64,000 nt of DNA, from assembly GCA_963700425.1 (NCBI GenBank), contig CAVOXO010000003.1, positions 372,001 to 436,000 of the forward strand, read 5' to 3'. Below are positions 45,169 through 55,255 of this stretch, piece by piece. A program made the position numbers and the translations under genes. Positions within the stretch are counted from its first letter, which is position 1. Each line of letters begins with the position of its first letter. The notes beneath the pieces were generated by a model, which was not told the DNA's origin, searched no databases, and worked only from the letters and a program-made list of their open reading frames with translations. This DNA is from CAVOXO01 sp963700425. Its GTDB lineage: Bacteria; Actinomycetota; Acidimicrobiia; Acidimicrobiales; Microtrichaceae.

Positions 45169-46047
45169 GTGTCCGACACGATCATTCCCCGCCGCAGCGT
45201 GTTGTACATGCCCGGCGCCAACGACAAGGCGCTGGAGAAGGCCAAGGGCCTTCCCGCCGACGCCATCATCCTGGACACCGAGGATTCGGTGGCTCCCGAC
45301 ATGAAGGCGGAGGCCCGCGAGAAGGTCGCGGCAGCGGCCACCTCCGGCGAGTACGGGTCTCGCGAGATCACGATCCGGGTGAACTCACTCGACACGGAAT
45401 GGTGTGAGGACGACCTCCGTTCCGCGGCACGGGCGGCGCCCGCGGGCATCGTGGTCCCGAAGGTCGACTCGGCGGCCGACGTCGCCACGATCGAGCGGAT
45501 CCTCGAGGCGGCCGGTGTCGCCGATCACACCAGGATCTGGGCGATGCTGGAGACGCCGACGGCGATCGAGAACTCCCTGGAGATCGCCACGTCGTCGGAG
45601 CGACTGGCGGTGTTGGTGATGGGCACCAACGATCTGGCGAAGGAACTCCGGGCCGGGCTCGTGCCCGGCCGGCATCCGCTGCTGTGGGGGCTGGCCCGCT
45701 GCGTCAACGCCGCCCGGGTGGCCGGCATGACGATCCTCGACGGGGTCTACAACGACGTGAAGAACCCAGCGGGCTTCGCGGCGGAGTGCTCACAGGGGGC
45801 CGAGATGGGATTCGACGGCAAGACGCTCATCCACCCCACGCAGATCGAACCCGCCAACGCGGCCTTCGCCCCCTCCGCGAGTGAGATCGAGTATTCGCGT
45901 CGGGTGATCGAGGCTTTCGAGGCCGGACTCGCCGAGGGCCGGGGTGTGGTGACGGTCGACGGGAAGATGATCGAGAACCTCCATGTGGACAACGCACGGC
46001 GGGCACTGGCCATCGCAGAGGCGATCGATATCCGCTCGGAGGGGTGA
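45169..46047 (+). CDS. CitE-like CoA-ester lyase
   Basis: A 292-residue lyase of the CitE/malyl-CoA lyase superfamily with an intact frame. It has RRSVLYMPGANDKALEKA, ILDTEDSVAPDMKAEAR (acidic metal ligand), VVPKVDSAADV, LETPTAIENSLEIA and GTNDLAKEL, all diagnostic. The GTG start is preceded by AGGAGG, 11 bases after the first lyase. Two different CitE-type lyases in tandem suggest consecutive steps, for example a ligase-independent C4/C5 dicarboxylyl-CoA cleavage, but this is inference. Confidence 0.88.
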   Translation: MSDTIIPRRSVLYMPGANDKALEKAKGLPADAIILDTEDSVAPDMKAEAREKVAAAATSGEYGSREITIRVNSLDTEWCEDDLRSAARAAPAGIVVPKVDSAADVATIERILEAAGVADHTRIWAMLETPTAIENSLEIATSSERLAVLVMGTNDLAKELRAGLVPGRHPLLWGLARCVNAARVAGMTILDGVYNDVKNPAGFAAECSQGAEMGFDGKTLIHPTQIEPANAAFAPSASEIEYSRRVIEAFEAGLAEGRGVVTVDGKMIENLHVDNARRALAIAEAIDIRSEG

Positions 46048-46088
46048 GTTCGGGCCCGGCAACCGTTTTCACCCGCGCCGATGGGGCG

Positions 46089-46094
46089 TAGGGT
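46089..46094 (+). promoter_or_regulatory. leaderless -10 element (TAGGGT) of the DUF4870 gene
   Basis: TAGGGT lies seven bases before the ATG at 46102 and selects that start over the in-frame ATG at 46081. Confidence 0.45.
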
Positions 46095-46101
46095 GGGATC
46101 C

Positions 46102-46599
46102 ATGAGTGACGCATTCGACCCCAACGCCCAGACACCTCCGGCCGCTCCGCCGGCGATGCCGCCCGGCTGGTACGACGACGGTACGGGCACCCAGCGCTAC
46201 TGGGACGGAGCCGGCTGGACGGACCAGGCGACGGCCGGGTACGCCTCCGCCGTCCCCGCGGTCGGTGTGTCGTCGGACGAGCGGACCATGGCGATGCTCG
46301 CCCACATCCTCGGCATCTTCATCAGCTTCCTGGGTCCGCTCATCATCTATCTGACCAAGGGCAACGAGTCGGCCTTCGTGAAGCACAACGCGGCCGAGGC
46401 GCTCAACTTCGCCATCACGGTCGCCATCGCCTGGATGGTCTCCTTCGTCCTCGCCTTCGTGCTGATCGGCTTCCTTCTGATGCCCGTGATCTGGATCGGC
46501 TCGATCGTTCTGCACATCATGGGGGGAATCGCCGCCAACAAGGGCGAGTGGTACCGATATCCGGTCAACATCCGAATGGTGTCCGGCGCGGCCGTCTGA
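46102..46599 (+). CDS. DUF2510/DUF4870 membrane protein
   Basis: A 165-residue membrane protein. The N-terminal Pro-rich segment carries the DUF2510 motif PGWYDDGTGTQRYWDGAGWT (about residues 20-40). The DUF4870 domain follows with SSDERTMAMLAHILGIF and three hydrophobic helices (about 65-85, 105-125 and 130-150). The family is of unknown function and common in actinobacteria. It has its own promoter and no partner gene. Confidence 0.85.
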   Translation: MSDAFDPNAQTPPAAPPAMPPGWYDDGTGTQRYWDGAGWTDQATAGYASAVPAVGVSSDERTMAMLAHILGIFISFLGPLIIYLTKGNESAFVKHNAAEALNFAITVAIAWMVSFVLAFVLIGFLLMPVIWIGSIVLHIMGGIAANKGEWYRYPVNIRMVSGAAV

Positions 46600-46692
46600 G
46601 AGGGCCGCTGGGCCGGCCGGGGACGGCAGACCGTCGATCACCCGATGGCCGAGAGCGAACCGTTCGGGTGTGTACTCAGCGACACCGTGGGC

Positions 46693-46698
46693 TAGACC
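46693..46698 (+). promoter_or_regulatory. leaderless -10-like element (TAGACC)
   Basis: TAGACC lies seven bases before the ATG at 46706. The last base differs from the TAnnnT pattern, so this is a weaker case. Confidence 0.3.
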
Positions 46699-46705
46699 GG
46701 ACCAC

Positions 46706-47845
46706 ATGGAATTGGACGAATCGGCGTCGCCCGCGAGATGGGCCGTGACCGCGGTTGTCACCGAGGACTTCCTGAATCACATGGCCGAGAAGGGCATCGG
46801 CGACGGTGTCGATGGCCCCGAGATCGCGCAGTCGTTCACCCTGCCGATGATGGGTCCGCTGGATCTGGAGGTGAGAACCCGCTTCGTGCGGGTGGCCTTC
46901 ACCATGCTCGAGGAGAACGCCCCCCGTCTGCTGGCGTCGGTCACGGCGGAGGTCACGGTGAGCGCCGGAGGGGATTCGCCGTTGCCGATGTTGCCCGGTC
47001 CGGCGCGGGTGCGGGGCGAGGTTCTCGTCGACCCCGTGGTGACCTACGGCAGCGACGGCTCGTTCTCCGCCTTCCTCGACCTACCGGGGAGCGAGCTCGT
47101 CGGCGTGATCTTCGAAGGGATCGACGGCGCCGAAGCCGACGGCGATGCCCTGGTTCAGATGGGAGAGATGATCTTCGCCGCGGTGGGAAGCGACCTCTTC
47201 GCCTCCCTCGGCGACGGGATGGGGCGGGTGGGACTCCAGTTGGACGCCGACGATGCCCTCGTCTTCGAGGAGCTCGGTGTGGCGCGGGACACCGCAGAGG
47301 TGACCGTGACCGACGGTCATCTCACCGTCGCGCTCGGCGCCGTCGAAGGGCTGACCGGCTCGGCCGAGGTCGAGGAGCTCTCCGGTCACCGACTCCGGAT
47401 CGGAATCGCGGCCGGCGCGCTCACCGCGCTGGTGAATCGACTTCTCGAGGAGAACGTCGGGCTCCCGGTCCCTTTCGAACTCGACGTCGTGGCGCGCGAC
47501 GGGCGGATCGGTGCCCAGGTCCGCAATCCGGTGCTCATGGATCTCGGGGGACTGTCCGACCTGCGACCGGCTCTGCGCTACACCCTCAGTCCGCGGCTGA
47601 CCGAGACCGGCGTCCGTATCTCGCTCCGAGAAGTCTGGTTGGAGCTCCCGTTCCTGCCTGCGTCGGTCCGACGGCTGAACCGCTGGGTGGGCGGGATGGC
47701 CTCACGGGCCCCCCTCAACGTGACCCTGCCCGCCGACACGTCGGTACCCATCCGCCCCGACAGCGACCATCGGATGGACATCCGTCTCACCGGGCTCGAC
47801 GTCCGGCGTGACGGGATCACGCTCGTGGTCGACGCGACGCTGTGA
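46706..47845 (+). CDS. unrecognised 379-residue protein, two similar beta-rich halves
   Basis: I do not recognise this protein. It has no signal peptide or membrane segment. The sequence is acidic and rich in valine and glycine, with alternating strands that suggest two large beta sheets. Residues about 20-190 and 200-379 both contain a long amphipathic helix-like segment after hydrophobic strands (FLNHMAEKGIGDGVDGPEI; AGALTALVNRLLEENVGLPVPF). That arrangement recalls lipid-binding TULIP-type proteins, but this is only an impression. The frame is intact. It is followed ten bases later by a phosphatase gene. Confidence 0.65.
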   Translation: MELDESASPARWAVTAVVTEDFLNHMAEKGIGDGVDGPEIAQSFTLPMMGPLDLEVRTRFVRVAFTMLEENAPRLLASVTAEVTVSAGGDSPLPMLPGPARVRGEVLVDPVVTYGSDGSFSAFLDLPGSELVGVIFEGIDGAEADGDALVQMGEMIFAAVGSDLFASLGDGMGRVGLQLDADDALVFEELGVARDTAEVTVTDGHLTVALGAVEGLTGSAEVEELSGHRLRIGIAAGALTALVNRLLEENVGLPVPFELDVVARDGRIGAQVRNPVLMDLGGLSDLRPALRYTLSPRLTETGVRISLREVWLELPFLPASVRRLNRWVGGMASRAPLNVTLPADTSVPIRPDSDHRMDIRLTGLDVRRDGITLVVDATL

Positions 47846-47855
47846 CGGCGCCACG

Positions 47856-48581
47856 GTGATACCCGGTGCCTTCAACTTCCGCGACGTCGGGCCGGTTCCG
47901 GTGCGAGGCGGTCGTCTCGCCGAGGGCCGGGTCTTCCGATCCGACCTGCTCCACCGGATCGATCAGCGCGCCGCCGACGAGGTGCTCGACCGGTTGGGCG
48001 TGACCCGGGTGATCGACCTGCGGACCGACCCCGAACGCGACGCCGATGGGTGTCTCCGTCCGGCCCCGGGGCGTGAGGTGATCGGCGTCTCCGTGCTGTC
48101 GCAGGTGTGGAGCTGGGACGACGAACACAGTGCCCAGGACGAGTGGTTCCTGCGTGACCGCACCATTGAGATGATCGAGGAGCGGGGAGAGCGGATCGTG
48201 GACGTCCTGGAGCTCGTCGCGACCTCGGAGGGTGCGGTCGTCATCCACTGCACGGCGGGCAAGGACCGGACCGGAGTGGTGTGCGCGGCGATGTTGGGCG
48301 TGTTGGGCGCCGAACGCGACGCCATCGTGGAGGACTACGCCGCCAGCTCCCTGGCCATGCCCGCTCTGGTCGACTGGTACCGGACGCAGGCCGCCGTCAC
48401 CGGCCCGGCCACACCCGAAGAAGAGACGCTGCTGCGGCGTGCCGCTCGCCCCGAGACCATGGCAGCCGTGGTCGATCACATGGCGGCCGGGCACGGAGGC
48501 TTCGGTGCCTGGGTCGCCGCGCAGGGCTGGGACGACGAGGGCGTCGGCGCCCTGCGTGAATCCGTGGTGGATCCGGAATAG
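47856..48581 (+). CDS. tyrosine-protein phosphatase family protein
   Basis: A 241-residue phosphatase of the bacterial dual-specificity (DUF1651/PtpB-like) group. The P-loop is VIHCTAGKDRTGVV, with the nucleophile Cys and the lysine and aspartate typical for PtpB-like enzymes that also use phosphoinositides. The N-terminus (VIPGAFNFRDVGPV) is a second hallmark. The GTG at 47856 is chosen to match it; an in-frame GTG at 47808 lies within the previous gene. It could dephosphorylate proteins or lipids. Confidence 0.85.
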   Translation: MIPGAFNFRDVGPVPVRGGRLAEGRVFRSDLLHRIDQRAADEVLDRLGVTRVIDLRTDPERDADGCLRPAPGREVIGVSVLSQVWSWDDEHSAQDEWFLRDRTIEMIEERGERIVDVLELVATSEGAVVIHCTAGKDRTGVVCAAMLGVLGAERDAIVEDYAASSLAMPALVDWYRTQAAVTGPATPEEETLLRRAARPETMAAVVDHMAAGHGGFGAWVAAQGWDDEGVGALRESVVDPE

Positions 48582-48609
48582 CCCCGAAGGTCGCGTCGTT
48601 GGGCCGACC

Positions 48610-49062
48610 ATGAACACAGGAGACCACGTTCCCGATTTCCCCGCCACCGACCAGACCGGCGCCGAGACGACGCTCGACACCCTTCGTGGCGGCCGACCGG
48701 CGGTGATCTTCTTCTACCCCAAGGCATTCACGCCGGGGTGCACCAAGGAGAGCTGTCACTTCCGCGACCTTGCCGGCGAATTCGACGATCTGGGTGCGGT
48801 CCGGATCGGTATCAGCGTGGACCCGGTCGACAAACTCGCGGCGTTCGATGCCGAGCACGGTCTCGGGTACCCGCTTCTCAGCGACACCGACAGGACCGTC
48901 GCCAAGATCTTCGGGGTGAAGCGGCCGGGTCCCATCCTCAACAAGCGTCAGACCTTCGTCATCGGCGCCGACGGCACGTTGCTGGCCTCGATCGCATCGG
49001 AGTTGAACATGGAGAAGCACGCGGACGAGGCACTCGCCGTCATTCGTTCCGCCGCCGCGTAG
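48610..49062 (+). CDS. bcp: peroxiredoxin, Bcp/PrxQ type
   Basis: A 150-residue thiol peroxidase. The peroxidatic Cys C44 is in FTPGCTKESC and the resolving Cys is C49, the spacing of atypical two-Cys Bcp/PrxQ enzymes. The remaining fold (DTDRTVAKIFGVKR; TFVIGADGTL) is normal. It reduces hydrogen and organic peroxides with thioredoxin. It lies 51 bases before the beta-galactosidase gene, with which it shares orientation. Confidence 0.92.
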   Translation: MNTGDHVPDFPATDQTGAETTLDTLRGGRPAVIFFYPKAFTPGCTKESCHFRDLAGEFDDLGAVRIGISVDPVDKLAAFDAEHGLGYPLLSDTDRTVAKIFGVKRPGPILNKRQTFVIGADGTLLASIASELNMEKHADEALAVIRSAAA

Positions 49063-49112
49063 AGTCGGCGTCGGTCGCGGCGAACGCGGCCGGCCGCTCA
49101 CGGGGAGGTGTC

Positions 49113-52100
49113 ATGGGTCGAAGTGGGGGGTGGCCGGGCCACAGTCCTGAGGTGACCGCCATCGGTCGTCGGCCGATGGCCGCACCGCTCGATCCCTTCG
49201 ACGACGTCGAGAGCGCGGTGGCGGCAGCTCCGTCGCGATGGACCCGCCTGCTCGACGGAACGTGGGACCTGACGGTCGTCGAGAACCCGTCCGTCCTCGA
49301 CGAACGTGGGCGGTTCGACGCCGAGACCTCCTGGGGGTGGTCGACGATCGACGTTCCTTCGAGCTGGGTCATGGGCCACGACGGCCGGTGGGGCAACCCC
49401 GCCTACACCAACGTCCTGATGCCCTTCGACCACGAACCGCCGTCCGTACCCGCCCACAATCCGACCGGGGTGTACCGGACGGAGTTCTCGCTCGACCGGA
49501 GCTGGCGTTCGCGGCGCACCCTTTGGAGATCGACGGAGCTGAGAGCTTCTGTTCGGTCTGGGTCAACGGCGATGCGGTGGGCTGCCATTCGGACAGTCGG
49601 CTGGCGTCCACCTACGACATCACGCCCTGGGTCGTCTCGCGCCGCAACGAGCTGAGGATCGCGGTGAGTCAGTGGTCGGCGTCGACGTGGCTCGAGGATC
49701 AGGACCAGTGGTGGCTGCCGGGCCTCAACCGGTCGGTCCGACTGATCTCGGTGCCGCCCGTGCACATCCGCGACGTGGTGGCGCTCCCCGGATGGTCGGC
49801 GGCCAGCTCGGAGGGCGTGGTGGATGTCGACGTCGCCGTCGATGTCGGCCCCCGTCCGTCGGCGGGTTGGACCGTCGAGATGGACCTCCGCGACCGCCGA
49901 GGCCGGCGTATCGGAGGGTCCGCGCCCGATGAGGTTCCCGTGGTCGAACGGGAGACACCGTTGGCCGAGTTCGTCTCGGGGACGTTCGGGGCGGGGCCGC
50001 GGGTTCGGCGACGCCTCACGGTGCCCGGAGTGGAACCGTGGTCACACGAGAGCCCGACCTTGTACCGCCTGGTGGTGGTTCTGCGGTCGCCCGATGGAGA
50101 GGTCGTCGACGTGCGGGCACTGCGGACCGGGTTCCGGTCGGTGGAGGTCGGCGGCAACGAGCTCCGGATCAACGGGGTGCCGGTCCTCATCGTCGGGGTG
50201 AACCTCCACGAGTTCGACCCCGATCGCGGCCGGGCCGTCACCGAGGAGGGGATGCGGCGAGATCTCGAGATGATGAAGCGTCACCACATCAATGCGGTGC
50301 GGTGCGCTCACGCCCCTCCTCACCCCAGGCTCCTCGACCTCTGTGACGAGATGGGTCTCTACGTCATCGACGAGGCCGACGTCGAGAGCCATGCACGCCA
50401 GGCCTCGCTCACCCGCGACACCGCCTGGAGCCAACAGATCCACGCCCGTGTGTCGCGGATGATCGAGCGAGATCGATCGCATTGTTGTGTGATCGTGTGG
50501 TCGTTGGGAAACGAATCGGGCGTCGGGGCCGCTCACCACGCCGCAGCGGCATGGGTCCGTGCCACCGACCCCACTCGACCTCTCCACTACGAGGGGCACC
50601 TCATGTTCGACCTCTACGACGAGACCCCGCTCACCGACATCGTGTGTCCGATGTACGCGTCGGTCGACGCCGTCGTCGAATGGGCTCGATCGGGTCGCGA
50701 CCTCCGACGCCCCCTCATCCTCTGCGAGTTCAGCCACGCCATGGGCAACGCGGGCGGGCTGGCCGACTACGTCGATGCGTTCGTGTCGACCCACGGCCTC
50801 CAGGGCGGGTTCATCTGGGAGTGGTGCGATCACGCCATTCGGGTCGACGCGGAGGCGGGGTCCTGGTTCGCGTACGGCGGCGATTTCGGTGAGGAGCGCC
50901 ACGACGGCAACTTCTGCTGTGACGGTCTCGTGTCCGCCGATCGCACACCCCACCCGCTGCTCGGGGAGTACGCGGCGCTCAACGAACCGGTCGTGGTCGA
51001 GGCGCAGGGGTCGGCCCGGTTGCGGATCCACAACCGGCAATGGTTCACCGATCTGTCGCGCCTGCGGGCCCGGTGGTACCACCGCGTCGAGGGCCGAACG
51101 CTCGACAGCGGACCCCTCGAGCTCCCCTCGTCGGGGCCGCAGGAATCGGCCACGGTGCCGATGCCCCGGCTCGATCGACACGTCCCGGGACGGCATCTCG
51201 TCGACGTCGAGATCCGCCCGACCCGACTGCCACCATGGGCGCCGAAGGGGTGGACGACCGCCCGGTCCCAGATCGACCTCGGAGTCGTGGAGGCCGCACC
51301 GGGAGCGGCCGCTCGTTCATGGCGTCCCCGGAGACGCATCGCTCCGGCAGTCGTCGTCGATGGCGATTGCGTGACGCTCCGGGTCGGCGAACGGGACGTG
51401 GCAGCCCCCGATGTGTGTCTGTGGCGCGCCCCCACCGACAACGACGGCGTGGCCACGGGGTGGACCTCGGTGTTCGGTGTACGCCATCGCTGGCTCGAAT
51501 GGGGCCTCGACGCCCCGGTGGTGTCCGATGTCGAGGTCAGCCGCCGCGGCGCGACGGTGACGCGGCGTCTCACCTGGTGCCGTCCTGACGGGGAGGTCGT
51601 GGCCTCCCATGTCCAGCGGATCCGTTCCGAGGGCGAGGACCTCGTCTTCACCGAGGAGGTCGTCGTGCCCACCCACATCGACGATCTGCCCCGTGTCGGG
51701 GTGAGGCTGGCGCTCGACGGTGCGTTCGATGCCCTCACCTGGTCGGGCAGAGGGCCGGGGGACTCCTATCCCGATCGACATGCGGCGACGCGACGCGGCC
51801 GCTGGACGTCGTCGGTGGCCGATCAGTACGTGGAGTGGGTCATGCCGCAACACCATGGTCTCCACATCGACACCGAGTGGTTCGAACCGCGTCGCCGGAG
51901 TCCGAACTGCGATTCTCTGCTCCCCGCCCGTTCTCGTTCAGCGCGCTGCACCATTCCGAGGAGGAGTTGACCGCCGCTCTGCACGCCCACGAACTGCCGA
52001 CAGATCCCGGGCGGATCACCCACGTCCACATCGACCACGCTCATCGGGGTCTCGGAACCGCGGCCTGCGGACCCGACACCGCGGCGCGCCATCTGATTCG

Positions 52101-52188
52101 GGGCGGAACCCACCGCTGGCGGTGGGCCCTGTCCGCAGCGAGGGTTTCGACGCGTCGCGGGACGCATGGGACAATCCGTCGGCGATGA
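49113..52188 (+). CDS. lacZ: beta-galactosidase, glycoside hydrolase family 2 (two frame breaks)
   Basis: A LacZ-type GH2 enzyme of about 1024 residues that cleaves terminal beta-galactosides. The order is jelly roll, immunoglobulin-like, TIM barrel (acid/base E in SLGNESG; nucleophile E in ILCEFSHAMGN), and the C-terminal beta domains with WRAPTDND and FDALTWSGRGPGDSYPDR. Breaks lie near 49515 and 51895. The ATG has GGGGAGG upstream. The TGA overlaps the ATG of the acyl-CoA ligase (ATGA). No lac repressor or permease is adjacent. Confidence 0.9.
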
Positions 52189-53806
52189 CCGAGCGATGGA
52201 ACATGGCGACCATGTGGGAGGCGGTCGCCGACGCGGTCGGCGACGCCGACGCTCTCATCGGCGGTGCGACGCGGCGCAGCTGGACCGAGTTCGACGAACG
52301 GTCGGTCGCGTCTCTCTGCGTACCTGGTCGGTCGAGGAATCGGCGCGGACCGAAGGTCGCCCACTACCTCTACAACGGTCCCGAGTACCTCGAGTCCACG
52401 TTCGCCTCGTTCAAGTGCCGAGCCGTCCCCGTGAACGTCAACTACCGGTACACGAGTTCCGAGCTGGCCTACCTCTTCGGGAATTCCGATCGCGAGGCGA
52501 TCATCGTCGACTCCGGCCTCGTCGACCACGTGGTGGCGCTGCTCGACGGTCTCGACCGGCTGCGGACGGTGATCATGGTGGGTCCGGGCGAATGCCCCGA
52601 CGGGGTTCAACGCTACGAGGAGGCGTCGCGGCACACGGACCCGGCACCGCGAATCGATCGCTCGCCCGACGACCTGTGGTTTCTCTACACCGGCGGCACC
52701 ACCGGAATGCCCAAGGGGGTCATGTGGCCGCACCGGTCGCTCTTCGGTACCTCGGCTCCGACCTACAAGGGGTCGGCCGGGATCTGCCCACACGGTCCCG
52801 CCGAGGCCGCCGCAGTGGCCCGGCAGGTCCGCGCGGCCGGTGAGGCGATCCGTCTTCTGCCCGCCGCGCCGCTGATGCACGGCACGTCGGCCATCTCCAG
52901 CTGGGGAGCGCTGGACATCGGCGGCGCCATCGTCACCCTCACCTCGCGGAGCTTCGACGCGGCGGAGATGCTCGAGGCGGTGCAGGCGCACCGGAGTCAC
53001 CAATCTGACGATCGTCGGCGACGCGTTCGCCCGCCCACTCCTCGCCGAGATCGGGCCGCGGAGACCGCGGCGACCCCTACGACCTGTCGTCGCTCCGGCT
53101 GATCGTGTCGTCGGGCGTGATGTGGTCGGCGGAGACCAAGGCGGCATTGCTCGAACGGGTCGACGTGCCCTCGCCGATCTGCTCGGTTCGTCGGAGGGAG
53201 TGGGGTTCGCCAACTCGGTCACCCGGCGCGACCGTCCGTCGGACCACGGCCAGGTTCCGTCTGGGTCCCGACGCCGCGGTGTTCACCGACGACGGCCGAG
53301 CCGTCGAGCCCGGGCTCCGATGAACGGGTTGCTGGCGGTGGGCGGACCGATCCCGATCGGCTACTACAAGGATCCCGTCAAGACCGCCGAGACGTTCCGG
53401 ACCTTCGGGGGACGGTCTGGTCGGTGCCGGGGGACTGGGCCACGGTCGAGGCCGACGGCACCATCGTGTTGTTGGGTCGCGGATCGATGTGCATCAACAC
53501 CGCGGGTGAGAAGGTCTTCCCCGAAGAGGTCGAGGAACGTCTCAAGCAGCATTCGTGTGTGGTCGACGCCAACGTCGTGGGTGTTCCCGACGAGAAGTGG
53601 GGTTCGGCAGTGGTGGCGGTTGTGTCGTGGACGGCCGACGGCACCGAGGTCACCGATGCCGAGCTGACCGCCCACTGTCGCAGACGCTGGCCGGCTACAA
53701 GTGTCCCAAGACGATCGTCCGGATCGACCACGTCGCGCCGGGCCGCCAACGGCAAGGCCGACTACCGTGGGCGACCCGCCTGGCCGACGGACCGCGGGCC
53801 GAATGA
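52185..53806 (+). CDS. AMP-dependent acyl-CoA synthetase (several frame breaks)
   Basis: A second ANL ligase of about 540 residues. The P-loop is LYTGGTTGMPKGVMW; the later motifs are LLPAAPLMHGTSAI, LIVSSGVMWSAETKAALLER, VPGDWATVEADGTI, MCINTAGEKVFPEEVEE and AANGKADY (Lys region). They fall in several frames, with breaks near 52995, 53165, 53310, 53415 and 53690. The GG in place of SG in the P-loop is common in the steroid/aromatic-acid subgroup (FadD17/19 type), which hints at bulky acids. Its ends overlap lacZ and the di-heme gene by ATGA. Confidence 0.82.
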
Positions 53807-55231
53807 GGCGGAGGCCGATTCCGACGGTGTGGTCGGTGATCACGGAGGCTGGCTGGTGGCGTGCGCATCGGTGATCGCGGTCGGCGTGCGGGTCGGGCAG
53901 GCGCACCGACGCCACCCGCGCCGACCGCCCCGACTTTCTCGTGGAGCGCCTCGGCGGCACCACCTCGGCCCGGGAGTTCCGCGGTCGACCCTTCCACCAG
54001 TCGGCCCGGTCGCTCACCAACGACGAGTTCGCCAGTTTCGGCGACGGCGCGGTGGTCTTCGACGCTCACTAGTCGAGGAGTCGGGGCTCGGTCCTCTCTA
54101 CAACCGAGGACTCCTGCCTCAGCTGCCATCTCGACGGTGACACCGAGGTGGACGCTCCCGACGGCGAACCGGGCCCCGGGCTCCTGCTGCGACTGAGCGT
54201 GCCCGGGCGACACGACACGGGCGGCCCTCTCGGTGATCCGGTGTACGGCTCGCAGCTCCAGGACGACAGCCAATGGTGAGCGGCTCCCGAGGGGCGAATC
54301 GTCATTTCGTGGGTACCGGTCGAGGCGGGCAGCTACCCCGACGGAACCCATACGGCTTCGGCGCCCGAGACTTCGACGTGGTCGACCTGGCGGCGGGACC
54401 GCTGGCCGACGACGTGATGATGTCGGGTCGAGTCGCCCCTCCGATCATCGGGATGGGACTGCTCGAGGCGATTCCCGAGTCGGATCTGCGCCAGGCCGCC
54501 GACCCCGACGAGCGACGGCGACGGCGTCTCGGGACGCCTCAACACCGTGTGGGACGACTGGCCGACCGTCGCGCGGCCATCGGTCGTTTCGGGTGGAAGG
54601 CCGGCCAGCCGACGGTTCGAGCAACAGAGCGTCGTCGCCCTCCATCACGACATGGGCATGACCAGCGACGACATGCTCGGAGCCGTGCGACGGGCAGGGT
54701 CGTACTGCACCGAGCTGCGCGGCGCGGACGTCCGCGCTCGCGGCTCCCGACGTCGATGCCGACGAGATGGCCGAGCAGATCTTCTACAACCGCACCATCG
54801 CGGTACCGATCGCCCGGTCGGTCGACGACCCGTCCGTGATCCCGGGGCCAACACGTTCGTGGAGATCGGGTGCGCCGCGTGCCACACGACCACCGTGGTC
54901 ACCGGCCGCGATGTCGGTGAGGGCCTGTCGAACCAGACCATCCACCCCTTCACCGATCTCCTGCTCCACGACATGGGTGACGGCCTGGACGACCGACCGC
55001 CCCGAATTCGACGCCCCGGCAACGAGTGGCGAACGCCGCCCCTGTGGGGGCTGTCACGTCGGGCGGCGACGACCGGGTTCGCCAAGTATCTCCACGACGG
55101 CAGGGCCCGTAGCTACGAGGAAGCCATCCTGTGGCACGGCGGCGAGGGGCGAAGCCTCTCGATCTGGCGTTCATGGAGCTGTCGGCCGAGCGTCCCGTCG
55201 CGAGCTGCTGGAGTTCCTCGGGTCGCTGTGA
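53803..55231 (+). CDS. di-heme oxidoreductase (DUF1111/thiol-oxidoreductase type) (several frame breaks)
   Basis: A c-type cytochrome protein of about 475 residues. Heme-binding motifs are CLSCH (near 54112) and CAACH (near 54876). The DUF1111 landmarks GLGPLYN, PPIIGMGLLEAIPESD, IGRFGWKAGQPTV and FTDLLLHDMGDGLDDRP are present in different frames. The N-terminus is hydrophobic (GWLVACASVIAVGV) and should export it to the periplasmic side. Breaks lie near 53835, 54100, 54280, 54520, 54600, 54850 and 55000. The ATG overlaps the ligase stop (ATGA). Its role beside lacZ and a ligase is unclear. Confidence 0.75.
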
Positions 55232-55255
55232 GCTGACGCTCATGCTCCGCCGGAG

